Source: Prorocentrum cordatum (Eukaryota; Sar; Dinophyceae; Prorocentrales; Prorocentraceae). Taken from it: a stretch of 64,000 nucleotides of DNA. A model generated the notes under the pieces. That model did no database searches. It saw nothing but the letters and a program-made list of their open reading frames with translations, and had not been told where the DNA came from. The first letter of the stretch is position 1. Every line of letters starts with the position of its first letter. The translations under genes were made by a program, and so were the position numbers. Positions 1-11,363 of this stretch are shown here, one piece after another. The stretch spans positions 1-64,000 of the forward strand of contig CAUYUJ010014206.1 of NCBI GenBank assembly GCA_963575745.1, given 5' to 3'.

Positions 1-62
1 CCCCCGCCCCCTCGGATAGGCGTCGTTCCTGGATGGGCTGGCGGGGATGCGCGAAGCGTCAA
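1..62 (-). mobile_element. 5' terminus of a CCCACCAGCCC-terminus element, reversed
   Basis: Read on the minus strand this begins TTGACGCTTCGCG followed by a CCCC-C-CAGCCCATCCA tract. The same terminus starts the copies at 5826, 7926, 11364 and 41068. The rest of this copy lies left of the window. Confidence 0.7.
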
Positions 63-700
63 GACTTGTATACCAAGCATCAGCTCCGAAGCGAAGCAAG
101 CGCAAGCAGCATAAACATAGCTACGAATACAGCACGGGCATGAGCAGCAGTAGCACAGACACATAACCATAGCAAGTATGGTCATCGTACACATACCAGC
201 GTAAACATTGCAATCAAAACCAGCACACACATCGCAAGCATAAGCGGTACCAGCGCACCAACATAAGCACACCAACCTAAGCAATATAACCGTGTGCTGC
301 GACGATAACTCGATAATCACCCTGGAGACTTGGCCGCGAAGATAACTCGATAAACACATCTAAGCGCCAGCAGATGGGGGCTAATGCATGTTTCGGAGGC
401 TACGCCATCATATACCCTCACGGGTTACCAACATGGCTCCCACGTGGCGCTGGGGCCCTAACACCATGGCCCTTCTCCTCAATCCTTTAGTCCTTTGGCG
501 CTACAATTTGAATCATGCTTCCGTCCTCCCCTGCCCCCCCATCCTCCCAAACGTGGCAGACATGTTTGTTCTAACTTGACACTAGGGCCGCCCTCGGCCC
601 ATCATCGTAGCAGTTGTCCGCGGCGGTTTTCGGGCCGAGCCCACTTATCGAGATTCGCAGCTGACCTTTGTCAGCGCAGGCCCAGCGAGTTTCGAACTGA
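63..700. other. No gene recognised; degenerate CATA/AGCA-rich sequence
   Basis: From about 110 to 330 the strand is rich in irregular repeats of AGCATAA and ACATAAGCA type. No reading frame here looks coding. Around 617-640 a stretch (TCCG..GC..TTTT.G) weakly resembles a decayed spliced leader upstream of the next gene, but it matches only about half the positions. Confidence 0.4.
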
Positions 701-752
701 ACCTGAGTTAACTTCGATTACGCTGCTTCTACGTGCTGCAGCAAGGTCTCAC

Positions 753-2298
753 ATGACCGATGATTGTGATATGGTTGGTGATTATCCGAGCAAGGGCGGG
801 CATGATATTCCGATGGACGTTTGCGGGCTGTGCGACCAAGAGGATGCTCTTGCGAACCTCTGCTGTGAGAAGAAGGGCATGAAACTTCATCAGCGGCGCT
901 TCAACGCCATTCGGGCGCGCGACGCCTTCGTGGAGAAGGGGGCCCCAGAACAGGTCAAAGAAAAAATGGAAAACGAATTTCATAATGATCGTAAGGGGTG
1001 GAAGACTCGAGTTCTGCCCTGGGTGGAGCCTGAAAAAAGAGATGTAGCCCGGACAGACACCAAGGCCAAGTTCATGAGCAGACAGGACACCATCAGCAAG
1101 GAGACGAAGAAGGACCTGAATGACGATTTGACCCTCAACTTGGTTCAGTTCCAGGCCTTCCACGGTTTCTGGAACCGCATGTCCGACCCAGACAGCCTCA
1201 AATTGTTCTGGAAAGCGCACAAAGAACAAAGGGATTGCCGACATCATTGAGAATGGCGAGAGGATTGCCCAGGTGAAGCAAACTGACATTGCGTGCACCA
1301 GGCACTCGAAAGGCGTTAGCACGGTCGATTCGATGACCAAGATGACCCCCGTGGATGAGAACACCTTCGAGAGCAAGCGGAGGCGGCTAACTGGGAAAAC
1401 TAAATTTGCTGGTGCACAACACGAGACCTCGTCCTCATCGGCGACGAGCAACGTTTTCAGTCTCAGCACGCCCCCATCTGGAACAATTCTATCCTCCTCA
1501 CCAAGGTCATCGGCGTGGGGGGGGACCCTCGATGCGCCTACTTTGGCATTGCGGGGTGATGGAACAACTGGCGATGAGGCTGCCACAGAGGACGACGACA
1601 AGAAATCTAACAAGTCAAGTGGCAGGCGCAGCATCGTGGACATCAACATCGACGACCAGACCAGGGAGCGCAAATTGCCAACCCAGTCTGAAATCAACGA
1701 CTGCGATCCCGTGAGGTTCATGATGACGAAAGCAATGTGGCGCAAAATGTCGGAACACGTGTCCAAAGGATTCCAAGGCCCATCGACGGGCTACATCAAG
1801 CAGTTGAGGCAAGCATCAGAAGGAGTTTCTCAAACTCAGGAGCGGGACCTACCATTGCCCACGGCGGCCTTGATCACCAACCTGACTACTATGTATCAAG
1901 ACCTCGACCAAGAGACTGATAAGGTCAAACCTGCTAACAAGGCTACATTCCTCAAGGTGGTCACAGACATCGACGAGAAGATGAAGAAGCTCGAAAACGA
2001 GAAGGGCTCGGTGAGGGACCAGCTCTCTGGCCTCAAATTCATCAATGACGAGTCGAAGGACAAGAACAGGAAGGAGTGCATGAATCACTACAGCAAGTCA
2101 GTTAACATCCAGAAGCGCTTGATTAAAGGCCAGTTCGCCAAGGAGGTAGCCAACGTCTGGTCGAGGTCCCTGTACGCTGGCGTCGGGGAGGAGCAGAAGG
2201 CTGCGATGCTTGGTGGAGTAGCAGACGCCAGCCAGAAGGACAAGGCCAAGGGCGGGAGGAAGGTGAAGCCGCTGATGTTGCAAGCCAGCCCACATTGA
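753..2298 (+). CDS. Hypothetical protein, one frameshift near 1225
   Basis: I do not recognise this protein. The ATG at 753 opens a frame with a Cys-rich N-terminus (CGLC at about residue 30, CC shortly after) and a charged Lys/Glu-rich body. At about 1222-1226 the frame moves by one base: removing one G after CACAAA joins ...LFWKAHK to NKGIADIIENGER. The second frame runs to TGA 2296. It has a Ser/Thr/Asp-rich middle, a likely nuclear-type KRRR cluster, and a coiled-coil-prone segment (DIDEKMKKLENEKGS). Amino-acid composition and continuity across both frames support real coding descent. The same frame reopens after about 2385, so the gene probably continued past the stop through an intron or a mutated region. 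It could be a recently broken copy or contain an assembly error. Confidence 0.55.
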
Positions 2299-2384
2299 AT
2301 TCTGATTCTATTGACCGCATTCCCATTGGCGGGTACTCTAGCTTAGTCTCTCGGCACCGATAACATGTATTGGTCCTATTCCAG

Positions 2385-2640
2385 CTGCAGCATCATCAAC
2401 CAAGGCATCATCCTAGCCGACGCACCACAGTTCTTGGCTTCTGATGGCGCTACGTCCACGTTGGAGCGTGGCTACTTGGTGAAGGCGAGGATTCGCGAGA
2501 TCCTATACGTGCCCTGCGGCGTCATCGTGCTACCACTCTTCTACCCGCAGAGCCGCGACAGCAACCAGAGGAACGAGCTGGGCCATTGCATGGTCTTGCC
2601 GCTGCTGCACCAGCAGCGCATGAAGGTCTACAGTTCAAAA
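2385..2640 (+). pseudogene. Likely 3' coding remnant of the upstream hypothetical gene
   Basis: The frame of the 753-2298 gene reopens here and reads like protein: ADAPQFLASDGATS, then VPCGVIVLPLFYP, then RNELGHC. The VPCG..VLP stretch is cupin-like in flavour only. Between 2298 and 2385 there are stops, which could be an intron whose borders I cannot fix. The coding look ends in GA-rich and TA-rich simple sequence after 2640, and the last part lies inside the 281-bp duplication. Confidence 0.35.
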
Positions 2641-3112
2641 GGGATTGGAAGAGAGAGGGAGAGAGGAAGAGAGAGGGAAAACATACATACCTATATATAC
2701 GTAGGTCTACAGGTACATAGATACGTGTCTGCATACACATATGTATACTCATACATAGAACCGTATATCCAACAATCTAGATATATAGAGGTGGAGGGGA
2801 AGGGAGTTCCAGACTGGGGAGGCCCCCGAGGAGCCGCGACAGCAACCAGAGGAACGAGCTGGGCCATTGCATGGTCTTGCCGCTGCTGCACCAGCAGCGC
2901 ATGAAGGTCTACAGTTCAAAAGGGATTGGAAGAGAGAGGGAGAGAGGAAGAGAGAGGGAAAACATACATACCTATATATACGTAGGTCTACAGGTACATA
3001 GATACGTGTCTGCATACACATATGTATACTCATACATAGAACCGTATATCCAACAATCTAGATATATAGAGGTGGAGGGGAAGGGAGTTCCAGACTGGGG
3101 AGGCCCCCGAGG
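2550..3112 (+). repeat. Perfect tandem duplication, 281-bp unit
   Basis: Two adjacent copies, starting at 2550 and 2831, match base for base over 281 bp. Each contains the end of the coding remnant, a GAGAGAGG-type purine tract and an ATATATAC/ATACATA-rich tract. No difference between copies was seen, so the duplication is recent or an assembly artefact. Confidence 0.9.
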
Positions 3113-3245
3113 GCCTCAGGAGGGCCTCAAGGGGCCCCAGAGGGCCAGGTACCAAAGGGCCACTAGAAGGCCAGGCACCAGAGGGCCTCAAAGGGCCCCC
3201 AAGGGCCATGCATCAGGGGGCCTCAGGAAGGCCCCCTGGTGCATG
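3105..3245 (+). repeat. GGGCCTCA / GGGGCC-rich degenerate repeat
   Basis: Short units of AGGGCC and GGCCTCA recur every 10-20 bases, for example GAGGGCCTCA, AGGGCCACTAG and AGGGCCCCC. They resemble the internal CTTGGGGCC repeats of the element family at 5826-6844. Confidence 0.6.
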
Positions 3246-4540
3246 GCTGCTTTTCTGCAAGTAAAGGGGCGTCGAAGATCTCTCATCCCGTTCCTTCCTC
3301 CTCCTCCTCCTCTTCCTTCGTCTCTTACCTCCTCCTACCCCCCCATCCTGCGTCGAACCTCCGTCTTACCATATGTGTCCTCTTTCTCCTCTTCATTATA
3401 TTCCTGGCCATGCCTACCTCCTCTATCCTGCCCCCGAGGCAGCGCCCACCTCGCTCACCGCGGCTATTTCCAGCACCAACCTCAGCTTTCTGACCAGCCA
3501 GCCCCAGCAGATGCACAAGGATAGGGCCAGTGGGCTTCGCAAGTCTCACGCCGACTAGGCCCGCGCAGCCCGCGCACACTAGTAGAGTAACACGGCAACA
3601 TCACCAGCCAGCAACACTCATAGTACAACACAATAGCAGCAATACGTAGCCAGCAGACAGCAGCAGCAGCCAGCCATCACTAGTAGCTCACAGCTCAACA
3701 CTACACCAGTACGTTGGCAAGCTTTGTTTGAAGATTTCCCGTCGGACTGAGATCAGTCGCAGACGACGGCGCCAGTTGACGATGCCTGGTCAAGACTCGG
3801 TGCGCATGTTTGCTGGAGTTGTCTGTCAAACGCGTTGGAACGGACTCGGCAGATGAACCGGCACATGTGGTTGTTCCAATACGTTGGGCGGTAAGTTGGA
3901 TCAATATATGTGCCTATGTGAATGTATTGCGTTGTATGCTTCCAAAGCCCGCTACCCCCTTACATCATGCACCTTGCCCCAAGCCCGTGCCTAAGTAGTG
4001 TAAGGAAGGCCCCGTGATACAGTCATTAATCAACGGTAGACAGGTTTATGGGGAGGAGTAGATGAGGATACTTGCGGTGAGGATGATGTTTAGGATTCCG
4101 ACGATCGGGATTAGCGGAGTGGGGTGGGCGTGCAAGGCTTAGGATGGTGGAGGATGAGCGGGGATGAATGCATACAGATGGGGGTGATGAGTGACGATAG
4201 GGATGGTGAGGGAGGGGAGCGAAGACTCAGGGGGATGATGCGCGATGATATCGCTGAGTAGGTATATGGTGTTCAGAAGGAGGGTTGAGGACGAGGGGGA
4301 ATGAGGGGTGAGAGTTTGGAGGATAAGGGAGGATGGCTGGGGAATAGAGTAGGGGGGAAGGGTCGAAGAAGGGGGTTGACGTGGATGCCCGATGAAGAGG
4401 AAAACCAGATGCCTGAGGAGGATACGGATGAGCCATCGCAGAAGTGACAACGGGCAGAATTATGAATGAAATGGGCGGCTGGTGAGAGGGATTTGGGAGG
4501 GCTGACGAGGGTTGAGGACGAGGTTTGGTGACGATGCTGA
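3246..4540. other. No gene recognised; pyrimidine-rich then GGATGA-rich sequence
   Basis: 3290-3360 is a CTCCTC-type pyrimidine tract. 3580-3700 has AGCAGC/CACTAG-like low complexity. 4030-4540 is purine-rich with irregular GGATGA and GAGGG units. No convincing coding frame on either strand. Confidence 0.5.
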
Positions 4541-4559
4541 AGCTGAGGGGGACGGGGGC

Positions 4560-4735
4560 AATGATGAGGACTAACGACATGGATCCCAAGAGGCTCCCAG
4601 AAGGCCCCCAAGAGGCATCAAAACTGTCCCCCAGAGGCCCCCGAGAGCCCTCCGAAGAGACCCTAAGAAGCATCCATGAGGACTCTGACGCACTGCCCAG
4701 GCGCACGGTGGCGGGATGGGCCGCAGGCCACTAGA
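4560..4735 (-). mobile_element. Internal fragment of the CTTGGGGCC element family
   Basis: Units such as CCCAAGAGGC and CCCAGAAGGC are the reverse complement of the internal CTTGGGG repeats in the copies at 5826 and 7926. No terminus is present. Confidence 0.4.
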
Positions 4736-4740
4736 TAACA

Positions 4741-5022
4741 ATGATTATACTAATCATTTTCATCATTATCATCATCATCTTCATCTTCGTCGTCGTCATC
4801 ATGTCATCATCGTGGCCATCATCGATGTCATCATCACCATCATCACCATCATCACCATCAGCATCCTCACCATCACCACCATCATCATCACCAACATCAC
4901 CAATACCATCATCACCATCATCATCGTCATCGTCATCGTCATCGTCGTTGTCGTCGTCTTCCTCCTCCTCTTCCTCGTCCTCCTCCTCATCGTCATCATC
5001 ATGGTGCTCGCCATCCCCCCTC
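4741..5022 (+). repeat. CAT/ATC-rich microsatellite tract
   Basis: About 280 bases of imperfect trinucleotide repeat (ATC, TCA, then CGT and CCT variants). The long reading frames over it are products of the repeat and not genes. Confidence 0.85.
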
Positions 5023-5049
5023 CACGTCCATCCCACTTTGATGCGCATT

Positions 5050-5500
5050 GATCATTTCTTAAATTAGCGCCGTGCTCACACGGCATTCCGCACGAGCGTG
5101 GGCACAAGACCACGTCGCGACCATGCGCTTGCAATGGTGCCAGACGCTAGCGTGATTTGCGTAGCGAATGCCTCTGGCACCGCTCCTTGCGCGTAGTCGC
5201 GTCATCATGGTGTGACCACCTGCGCGCGGTAACGTCGCGTGAGAACGGTCTCAACTTAAAAACCGCTTAATTTGCAAAACAGGGTTGTCTCGACCACCTA
5301 CGAAAGTTTAAACGACGCGGAACAAGTTTAAGCAAGGGCCCCATGGACGGCCCAGTTAGCACGCGCCTCCGCCACGGCCCCAGAGTGCGCTTATCGCAGG
5401 AAGTCCAAAGACCCGGGCCTACCCAGTCGTAACCTTAGTCGTCGTCGTCGTCGCTGGCTTAGGTTGCGCACTCCATCCTCCTCCGCAAGCCCGCCGCCTC
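5050..5500. other. No gene recognised; contains a 9-bp-arm hairpin
   Basis: GGTGCCAGA at 5136-5144 is the exact inverse of TCTGGCACC at 5173-5181. The 28-base loop has a further short CGCTAGCG / GTAGCG complementarity. No coding frame is credible. Confidence 0.4.
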
Positions 5501-5825
5501 CTCCTGAACGTGGATCATGCCCCTATCCCTGGCAATTCCTCCTCGTTCTTTCCCCCCTCTCCTTTTTTCCTCGCTCTACTCCTTAGCCTCCTCCGCCTCC
5601 TCCTTGCAGAGCCTGAGATGGGCCATCGGGGAGAGAGATTCTGGGGGCATGCGAAGAGTGATGGTGGGAGTACTGGGTGTTTCGGACAGGGGCGAGGCCC
5701 TCATGGCGACGGGCAGGGGCGCGTGTATCGTGGACGAAAACATACCAAAGCAACTACTGGCAAAACGCTATGTCGACGCATGGGCCCCGAACATTGTAGT
5801 TGCGAGCCAACGGCGGCAAATATTG

Positions 5826-6322
5826 TTGACGCTTCGCGTATCCCCACCAGCCCATCCAGAAACGATGCCCAGGGGAGTTGAGGTGGTCAGGGAAGTCGGG
5901 GAGCATACAGAATAACAAAGGGCGGGGGAAGCTGCCACGCACCCCAAGAGGGGGGGGGGGGATGGAGAAGGAATCCTCGTCGGAGGGGGCGGGGGAGGAA
6001 GAGGAGGAGGAAGAGGAGGACAATGAGGAGGGGGATGTGGAGTAGGGAGAGGACGAGAAGGAGGAGAAGGAGCAGAGGGAGGAGAAATGAGAAGGAGGAC
6101 GAGGAGGAGGAGGAGGGGGATGAGAAACTGAAGAGGACGGCGAACCGAAGAGCCAGAAGCGTCTGAAATGCATTTCGGAGATCCTCTTGCGGCTTCCTGG
6201 GGGTCTTGGGAGCCTCTTGGAGGCCTCTTGGGCGCCTCTTGGGGCGTCTCTCTGGGGTCTGTAGGGGCGCTCTTGGGGCCATCTTGGAGGAGATCGATCA
6301 ACGAAGGGGGGTTCCCTAATTA

Positions 6323-6354
<32 letters not shown>

Positions 6355-6844
6355 AGGAGCTCCAAACATCGCCTATTGGGTCGCTCTTGGGGCGCTCTTG
6401 GGCGCTCTTGGGGCCGTCTTGGGGCTCTCTTGGCCTCTTGCGGGGCCCTCTTGGGCCATCTTGGAGCCATATTGAGGCTTTGGATGGCCATCCGAAGCGA
6501 AACGGGGAGAACGCAAACAGCATCGATGTTCGTCAGGTTTCGGGGCGGTTTTGGCCTCTTCGGGGCCACCTTGGGGGGGCTCTTTGGCCACGGGGGGGCG
6601 TCTTGGGTCTTTTGGAACCATGTTAGGGGCCATGAGCTATATTGGAGCTCATCTCGGGCTCTCTGACGCGCTCTTGAAGCCATCTTGGGGCCAAAAGAGC
6701 CGTCCGACCGCTCGCGAAACCCGCCGTCCAGGCCCAGGGGAATGGGGGCGTGGGGGAGGGGCAAACCCTTCCCCAAAGGGGAAGAGGGAGGGGTGGAAGA
6801 GGATCTGTTCTAGACCACCTACGCCCAGAGGGCTGGTGGGATTT
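5826..6844 (+). mobile_element. Non-autonomous TIR element, full-length copy (about 1.0 kb)
   Basis: The left end reads TTGACGCTTCGCG then TATCCCCACCAGCCC. The right end reads ACGCCCAGAGGGC then TGGTGGGATTT, whose reverse complement starts AAATCCCACCAGCCC, so the ends form an imperfect inverted repeat. The interior has a GAGGAGG tract, tandem CTTGGGGCC/CTCTTGGGG units, a run of about 29 C at 6324-6352, and a conserved right part with an inverted C-C-C-C-AAAGGGG motif. No transposase is encoded; frames inside are translations of the repeat. Confidence 0.75.
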
Positions 6845-6959
6845 GCTGGTGTCAATCAATGAAGGCCGTCATTGAGTGCAAACGCTGCCTGGGAAATGCA
6901 AGCCGAGCCTCATTCACGCTCGTGCTCGCACCTGTTTCAAGTGATGCTGCGACTGCCAG

Positions 6960-6981
6960 TCCGTGGCCGTTTTGGCTCCAT
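6960..6981 (+). other. Relict spliced leader 5' of the zinc-finger-like gene
   Basis: TCCGTGGCCGTTTTGGCTC matches the conserved dinoflagellate spliced leader at about 18 of 22 positions, with A-to-G at leader positions 6 and 10. It ends two bases before the ATG at 6983. A relict leader in genomic DNA is the known signature of a trans-spliced mRNA copied back into the genome. Confidence 0.75.
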
Positions 6982-7869
6982 CATGGTAAAACTTCAGCGG
7001 GCTACCCAACCAGACACGCTCACCAAAACTAGATGGCAACATACATGTCTCTTGTGCGTAGAGCAGCCGCACCTGGGTTCTTGGTTGTTCTTTAAAGATT
7101 ACGGCGTTGGTTGCAAAGCATGTCACCTCAACGGTTCTCAAGGCGAATTTGGGAGAAGCGTTGCCAGGATCAGGGTGGGGCGGTTCGAGTCGCACGCCCA
7201 GACGCAGTCGCATAAGGATAGCGTGGCTGCTTTGCTCAAGCGCCCCCATTGCGTCAAGTTGGCAAGCGAACTGAGGGCCGAACGCAGCGCTCCGACCAAG
7301 ACTGCGTTTTTGAAAGTGCTGCAGAACCGATCGCATGGCGGCGCCGTCAAAGCCATTAGTGGCATCGGCCACCGCAAGAAGATCACTCAGATGCAGTTCT
7401 GTCTAGCGGAGGGGCTCAGGAGTTTAGATCGCGAGCACATTCGCACATCTAATTCTATTGTGTTTCATGCCGATGGGAGAACACACATGTTTACTGTGAA
7501 GTTCTCAGCTGGTAGGCTGGACACGCTGTCCGTTCGCAGGGGCGTGCTTGGTCATTCAGATTTTGTAAAGGTCAAGGCCGATCAACCCGATGCTGCGAGC
7601 GCTTATGCAGAGGCCTTGCAGCAAACCGTGACCAACTTCTGCACGACTGGTCACGGAGCTCCTTATCTAGCCAAGGGTGTTCCTTTTCCAATGTTCGATC
7701 GAAGCCTGTTCGAGCATGTCAGGACGATGCGTGAGGTTTTCGATGCAGACGGCGATCCAACCGCGCAAGCGGCTGGAGAGATGGTGACAGACGCTTTCCA
7801 CGATAATCATAACTCACTACTGCCCCGTGCAAAATTGCTGTTGAAGGATGCGACGCACGCGGCAAGGAG

Positions 7870-8911
7870 GACCCCGGGGGGCGAGAAGTCCTACCCCCCC
7901 TTCTGCCTGATGTCGATTTGAATTCTTGACGCTTCGCGTATCCCCACCAGCCCATCCAGAAACGACGCTCAGGCGAGTAGAGGTGATCATGGAAGCGGAG
8001 CAGCATACAGAGGAACACGGGGCTGGGGAGGCCGTCGCACCCCAAGGGGGGGGGGACTCGGAGGCGGAAGAGGAGGAGGATGATGAGGGTGGGGAGGGAG
8101 GAAGGAGCAGGATGAGGAATAGGCGGATGATGATGTTGGTGTTGATATTGATGATGCTGATGATGACGATGATGGTGGTGGTCTTGACGATGGTGATGGC
8201 GATGGTGATGATGAGGATGATGGTGATGATGAGGGGGAGGAGGAGGAAGATAAGGGCGATCAGAAGAGTCAAAGGCCTCTTGAATGCCTCGCGGAGTCTC
8301 TTGGGATGTCTCTGGGGGTACTCTTTGAGGTCTCTTTGGGCGTATTGGGGGCCTCTTGGCGGACCCTCTTGGGTGCCGCGTGGGAGCCTCTTGGGGCCTC
8401 TTGGGGGCCTCTTGGGGGTATTTTTGGGGACTCTTGGAGGCCTCTTGGGGCCTCCTGGTCGCCTCTTGGGGCCTCCTGAGCGCCTCTTGAAGCCGTCTTG
8501 GGGTGCTCTCGGGAGCCTTGGGAGCGCTCTGCTCTTGGGGCCATCTTGGAGGTGATCGATCAAAGGAAGGAGGCCCCCCCAATTAGCGTCCCCCCTCGGG
8601 GGCCTCCACGGCCAAAGCCTTAGCGAAACCGATGATTTGGGCTTCCTCGCCGAGGCCGTTTTGGACGCTCTAACTACCAGCGGCCCCCCCCCCCGTCCAA
8701 GTCCAGGGGAGGATGGAGAGGGGTGAACCCCTCCCCGAAGGGGATGAAGGAGGTTGGAAGAGGAAACTCCCGGAACCACCTACGCCCAGAGGGTTGGTGG
8801 GATTTCCCTATTAGCCTTAGCCTAGCGGCGCCCCGCCGAACCCTTTTATCTTAGCCTAAGTAAGAGTTGAATTCTTGCCATGCCCCAAATATGTGTCTTA
8901 CTGCCCGCGAG
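7870..8911 (+). other. GA-AG intron of the zinc-finger-like gene
   Basis: Donor AAGGAG|GACCCC and acceptor CCGCGAG|GATGG keep the frame (phase 2) and restore ARRMERPWGA. GAGGA is repeated at both junctions. GA donors are known for dinoflagellate introns. Most of the length is an inserted element; without it the intron would be about 92 bp. Confidence 0.65.
7926..8866 (+). mobile_element. Non-autonomous TIR element inside the intron
   Basis: The copy starts TTGACGCTTCGCG and TATCCCCACCAGCCC; its conserved right end GGTTGGTGGGATTT is at about 8790-8804. The insertion is flanked by the 11-bp direct repeat TTGAATTCTTG at 7918-7928 and 8867-8877. About 60 further bases lie between the conserved right end and the right flank. 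The interior has a GAT-rich tract and CTTGGGG repeats like the 5826 copy. Confidence 0.75.
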
Positions 8912-9915
8912 GATGGAGCGCCCGTGGGGCGCCATCAGCGCAATCCAGACCATCGTTGACACCGTCGTCATGGGTCCGACCTCGGTTATCCAGCGGGTGA
9001 AGAACAGTGACCATTTTCAGAGATTGTTCCAACAATCGATCAGTCAAAACCCAGAAAATGTTGAGCTCTCCCACATATCGAACTGTATCGCGTCGATATC
9101 ATCTCTCAATGTTGAAACATGTCGAACGCCAAGCATCGTTGTGACTCTGCCCTGCGGCCTTTGATTCGCTTAATCGTGTTTTTCGATGAGATCTGTTTGC
9201 TCGCTAAAAAGGTGTGCATCTTACGTCATGGAAACGAAACTGGCAAGGACTTCCAGAGTTTCATCGAGTTCATGTCTGGGCAGCAAGGGATCGCGCGGGC
9301 ACTGCTCATTGGGCTCATGGCGGAGGCTGGTGAGATATCGCTGGAGTTCATCAGGTTCTTGGATGCGGAGGCGTATGAAGTTTCCGACTTGAACTTTGCA
9401 CTCGCTAAGTGGGCACGTCGAGTACAAGTGCTTTTTATTCAGCGGCAAGCGTTCGCATTGCCGGCAACGTGGGCTAAGATGCTGCACGACAAACTTACTC
9501 GGCCAAAGGTTTTTCACATCAACGGAACTCCTTACCAAATAGGCTGGGCTGGGGCTTTGCCACAAGCTTCATTGGGCGTTGCCTATACGCACGCGCACGG
9601 ATGGGTTGCTTTAGCTATATCTGTCATACACGCTGAGTTCCCTTCGTGGAGTATCTTACAGTCGTTTGCGGCTTTCAACCCAGGCCGAATTTGCAGTATA
9701 ACTGGGATCGATCAGGATGCGTGCCTCCCTCGTTCGGCTAAGCTGTTCAACTTGCCAATGCAAGCATTGCGGTGCCAGTGCGACGCCCTCCTACCTGCAG
9801 CTGTCAGGACGCTGAGCGAGTCCGACTGCGCATGCACGTTTGGTGCGTGGCGCGACGTTTTGCTTGCATGTGGTGGCAGACACCGGGAGCTCAGCCGTGA
9901 CGTCGCATGAGCTGG

Positions 9916-11317
9916 CCAACTACCACTATGCCGCGAACGTCCAGGTGTGCAGCGTTGCGACTCCCAGCCCGACGCCGTACCCGACGCCCTACCCGACGCC
10001 GTGCCCGACGCCGTGCCCGACGCCGTATCCGACGCCGTACCCGACGCCCAACCCGACGCCCAACCCGACGCCCAACCCGACGCCCAACCCGACGCCCAAT
10101 CCGACGCCCAACCCGACGCCCAATCCGACGCCCAACCCGACGCCCAACCCGACGCCATACCCGACGCCGTATCCGGCGCCATTCCCCGCGCCGTACCCGA
10201 CAGCATTCCCGACGCCGTTCCCGACGCCGTACCCGACAGCCTTCCCGACGCCGTACCCGACGGCGTTCCCGACGCCCTTCCCGACGCCCTTTCCGACGCC
10301 GTACCCGACGGCCTTCCCCGCGCCTTTCCCGACGCCTTTCCCGACGACCTTCCCGACAGCCTTCCCCACGCCGAGCCCGACGCCCAGCCCGACGTATCTG
10401 GCCGACGCCACATCCGACGTTTCCTCCTGCAGCTCCCATGGCAGGTGGAGCGGGAAGCGCGGCTGCCACTGGCGACCCCCGCCTTCAAAACGTTTATGGT
10501 GAGCGGTTCGATTTGATGAAGCCGGGCACACGTTCTCATAAACATTCCCCGTGGCACGAGAGCCGAAGACGCATTGCTTCGTGTGCAGGCCAGTGCGCGC
10601 CAATTGGGTGGAAGTTGTGCGGATATGTATTTCAAGGAGGTGAACGTTACAGGGTCTTGGGCAGAGGCCAGGCGAGCCGGCGGCTATCATTACGACGTAT
10701 CGCAAAGCGTAGCCGGTACTCCGGACTGGGTTGCGTTTGGTACGGTTCAGTTGAAAGTCGTTCATGGACGTATTGACACTGGCTTCTGGTATCTGAACGC
10801 TTACGCGAAGAACTTAGGGCGAGCAGGGTTTGCTGTGGGAGGTCTGCTTGGCGAAGACGACCACATTGACGAGATGACTCCACCAGCGGCTTGTGTCAAG
10901 CATACGTCCCTGTCAGAAGGGCAATCGAGCGGCCAGGCGTCTTCTTCAGTGTCATCGGTTGCAATGGCAACTTTTGCGTGACCATATTGAGCATGCGGGA
11001 GGATGATTACGTACTACCCCCTCCAGCCATTGAGTGGCCGTTCTGGGACTTCGCACTAGAACTGATAAGCATCATCATCATCATCATCATCATCATCCGT
11101 ATCATTCGCCGATCGTCATGTTACGCCATTGCGTGTCGAGACTAGCTTGAAGACAGATCAGCCGTACCTGACCAATGGGCGGGATGATCGGACCAATTAC
11201 CGCCCATTATCTTCTCACTCCGCGCGTGAAGAAGATCTCACGCGGCAAGGCCAGCGGCAATATCCGGGATCCCAGCCTAGATTTCTCCGATTTCCTTCTA
11301 CTGCCCATCCCGTTTTT
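9916..11317 (+). pseudogene. Truncated duplicate of the lectin / Pro-Thr / vWD-like gene
   Basis: From about 9916 the DNA matches 13274-14683 nearly base for base, starting inside the codons for [12 protein letters not shown]. It lacks the signal peptide and lectin domain. The Pro-Thr-Pro repeat is present with small unit differences. A deletion near 10400 and a 2-base loss in the GGGCACACAC stretch near 10530 break the frame; the vWD-like part survives as a separate frame at 10574-10981. The left junction falls at the tail of the zinc-finger-like gene, making a chimeric locus. It is unlikely to give a functional product. Confidence 0.8.
11073..11100 (+). repeat. CAT trinucleotide microsatellite
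   Basis: About nine ATC/CAT units. The paralogous position near 14455 has only two, so the repeat length has changed since the duplication. Confidence 0.8.
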
Positions 11318-11363
11318 GTTTTTCAAGCTCGTCAGCGAGCCGGCTATCAGCGAATTCCGATGT

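Larger units (their letters stand above)
6983..9850 (+). pseudogene. Zinc-finger-like hypothetical gene, one intron, one frameshift, lost 3' end
   Basis: Exon 1 is 6983-7869 and exon 2 starts at 8912; joined they read ...HAARRMERPWGAISAIQTIVD. I chose the ATG at 6983 because a relict spliced leader ends just before it, although the frame is open further upstream. Residues C22, C25, C44, C47, H71 and H77 could form a zinc site of CC..CC..HH type. The remainder is a mixed alpha-helical-looking protein with Phe-His-Ala-Asp-Gly (about residue 155) and a long central domain; I believe it belongs to an unnamed family abundant in dinoflagellates. Near 9111-9117 a one-base shift joins SSLNVE to MSNAKHRCDS. 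The family-like sequence stops near 9850, where it runs into a duplicated fragment of the downstream Pro-Thr repeat gene. The role is unknown; nuclear DNA binding is only a guess. Confidence 0.6.

Noticed and set aside
4741-5022. Ser- and Asp-rich proteins of about 105 residues on both strands
   Set aside because: Pure trinucleotide repeat translation.
8655-8680. GAGGCCGTTTTGGAC in the TIR element looks like a relict leader
   Set aside because: It is part of the conserved right end of the element family (also near 28940) and no gene follows. GCCATTTTGG near 11660 is likewise one of the element's GCCATCTTGG repeats.
9966-10395. Long Arg-rich, Ala/Ser-rich and Val/Gly-rich frames over the Pro-Thr tract on both strands
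   Set aside because: They are alternate-frame translations of the CCGACGCC repeat.
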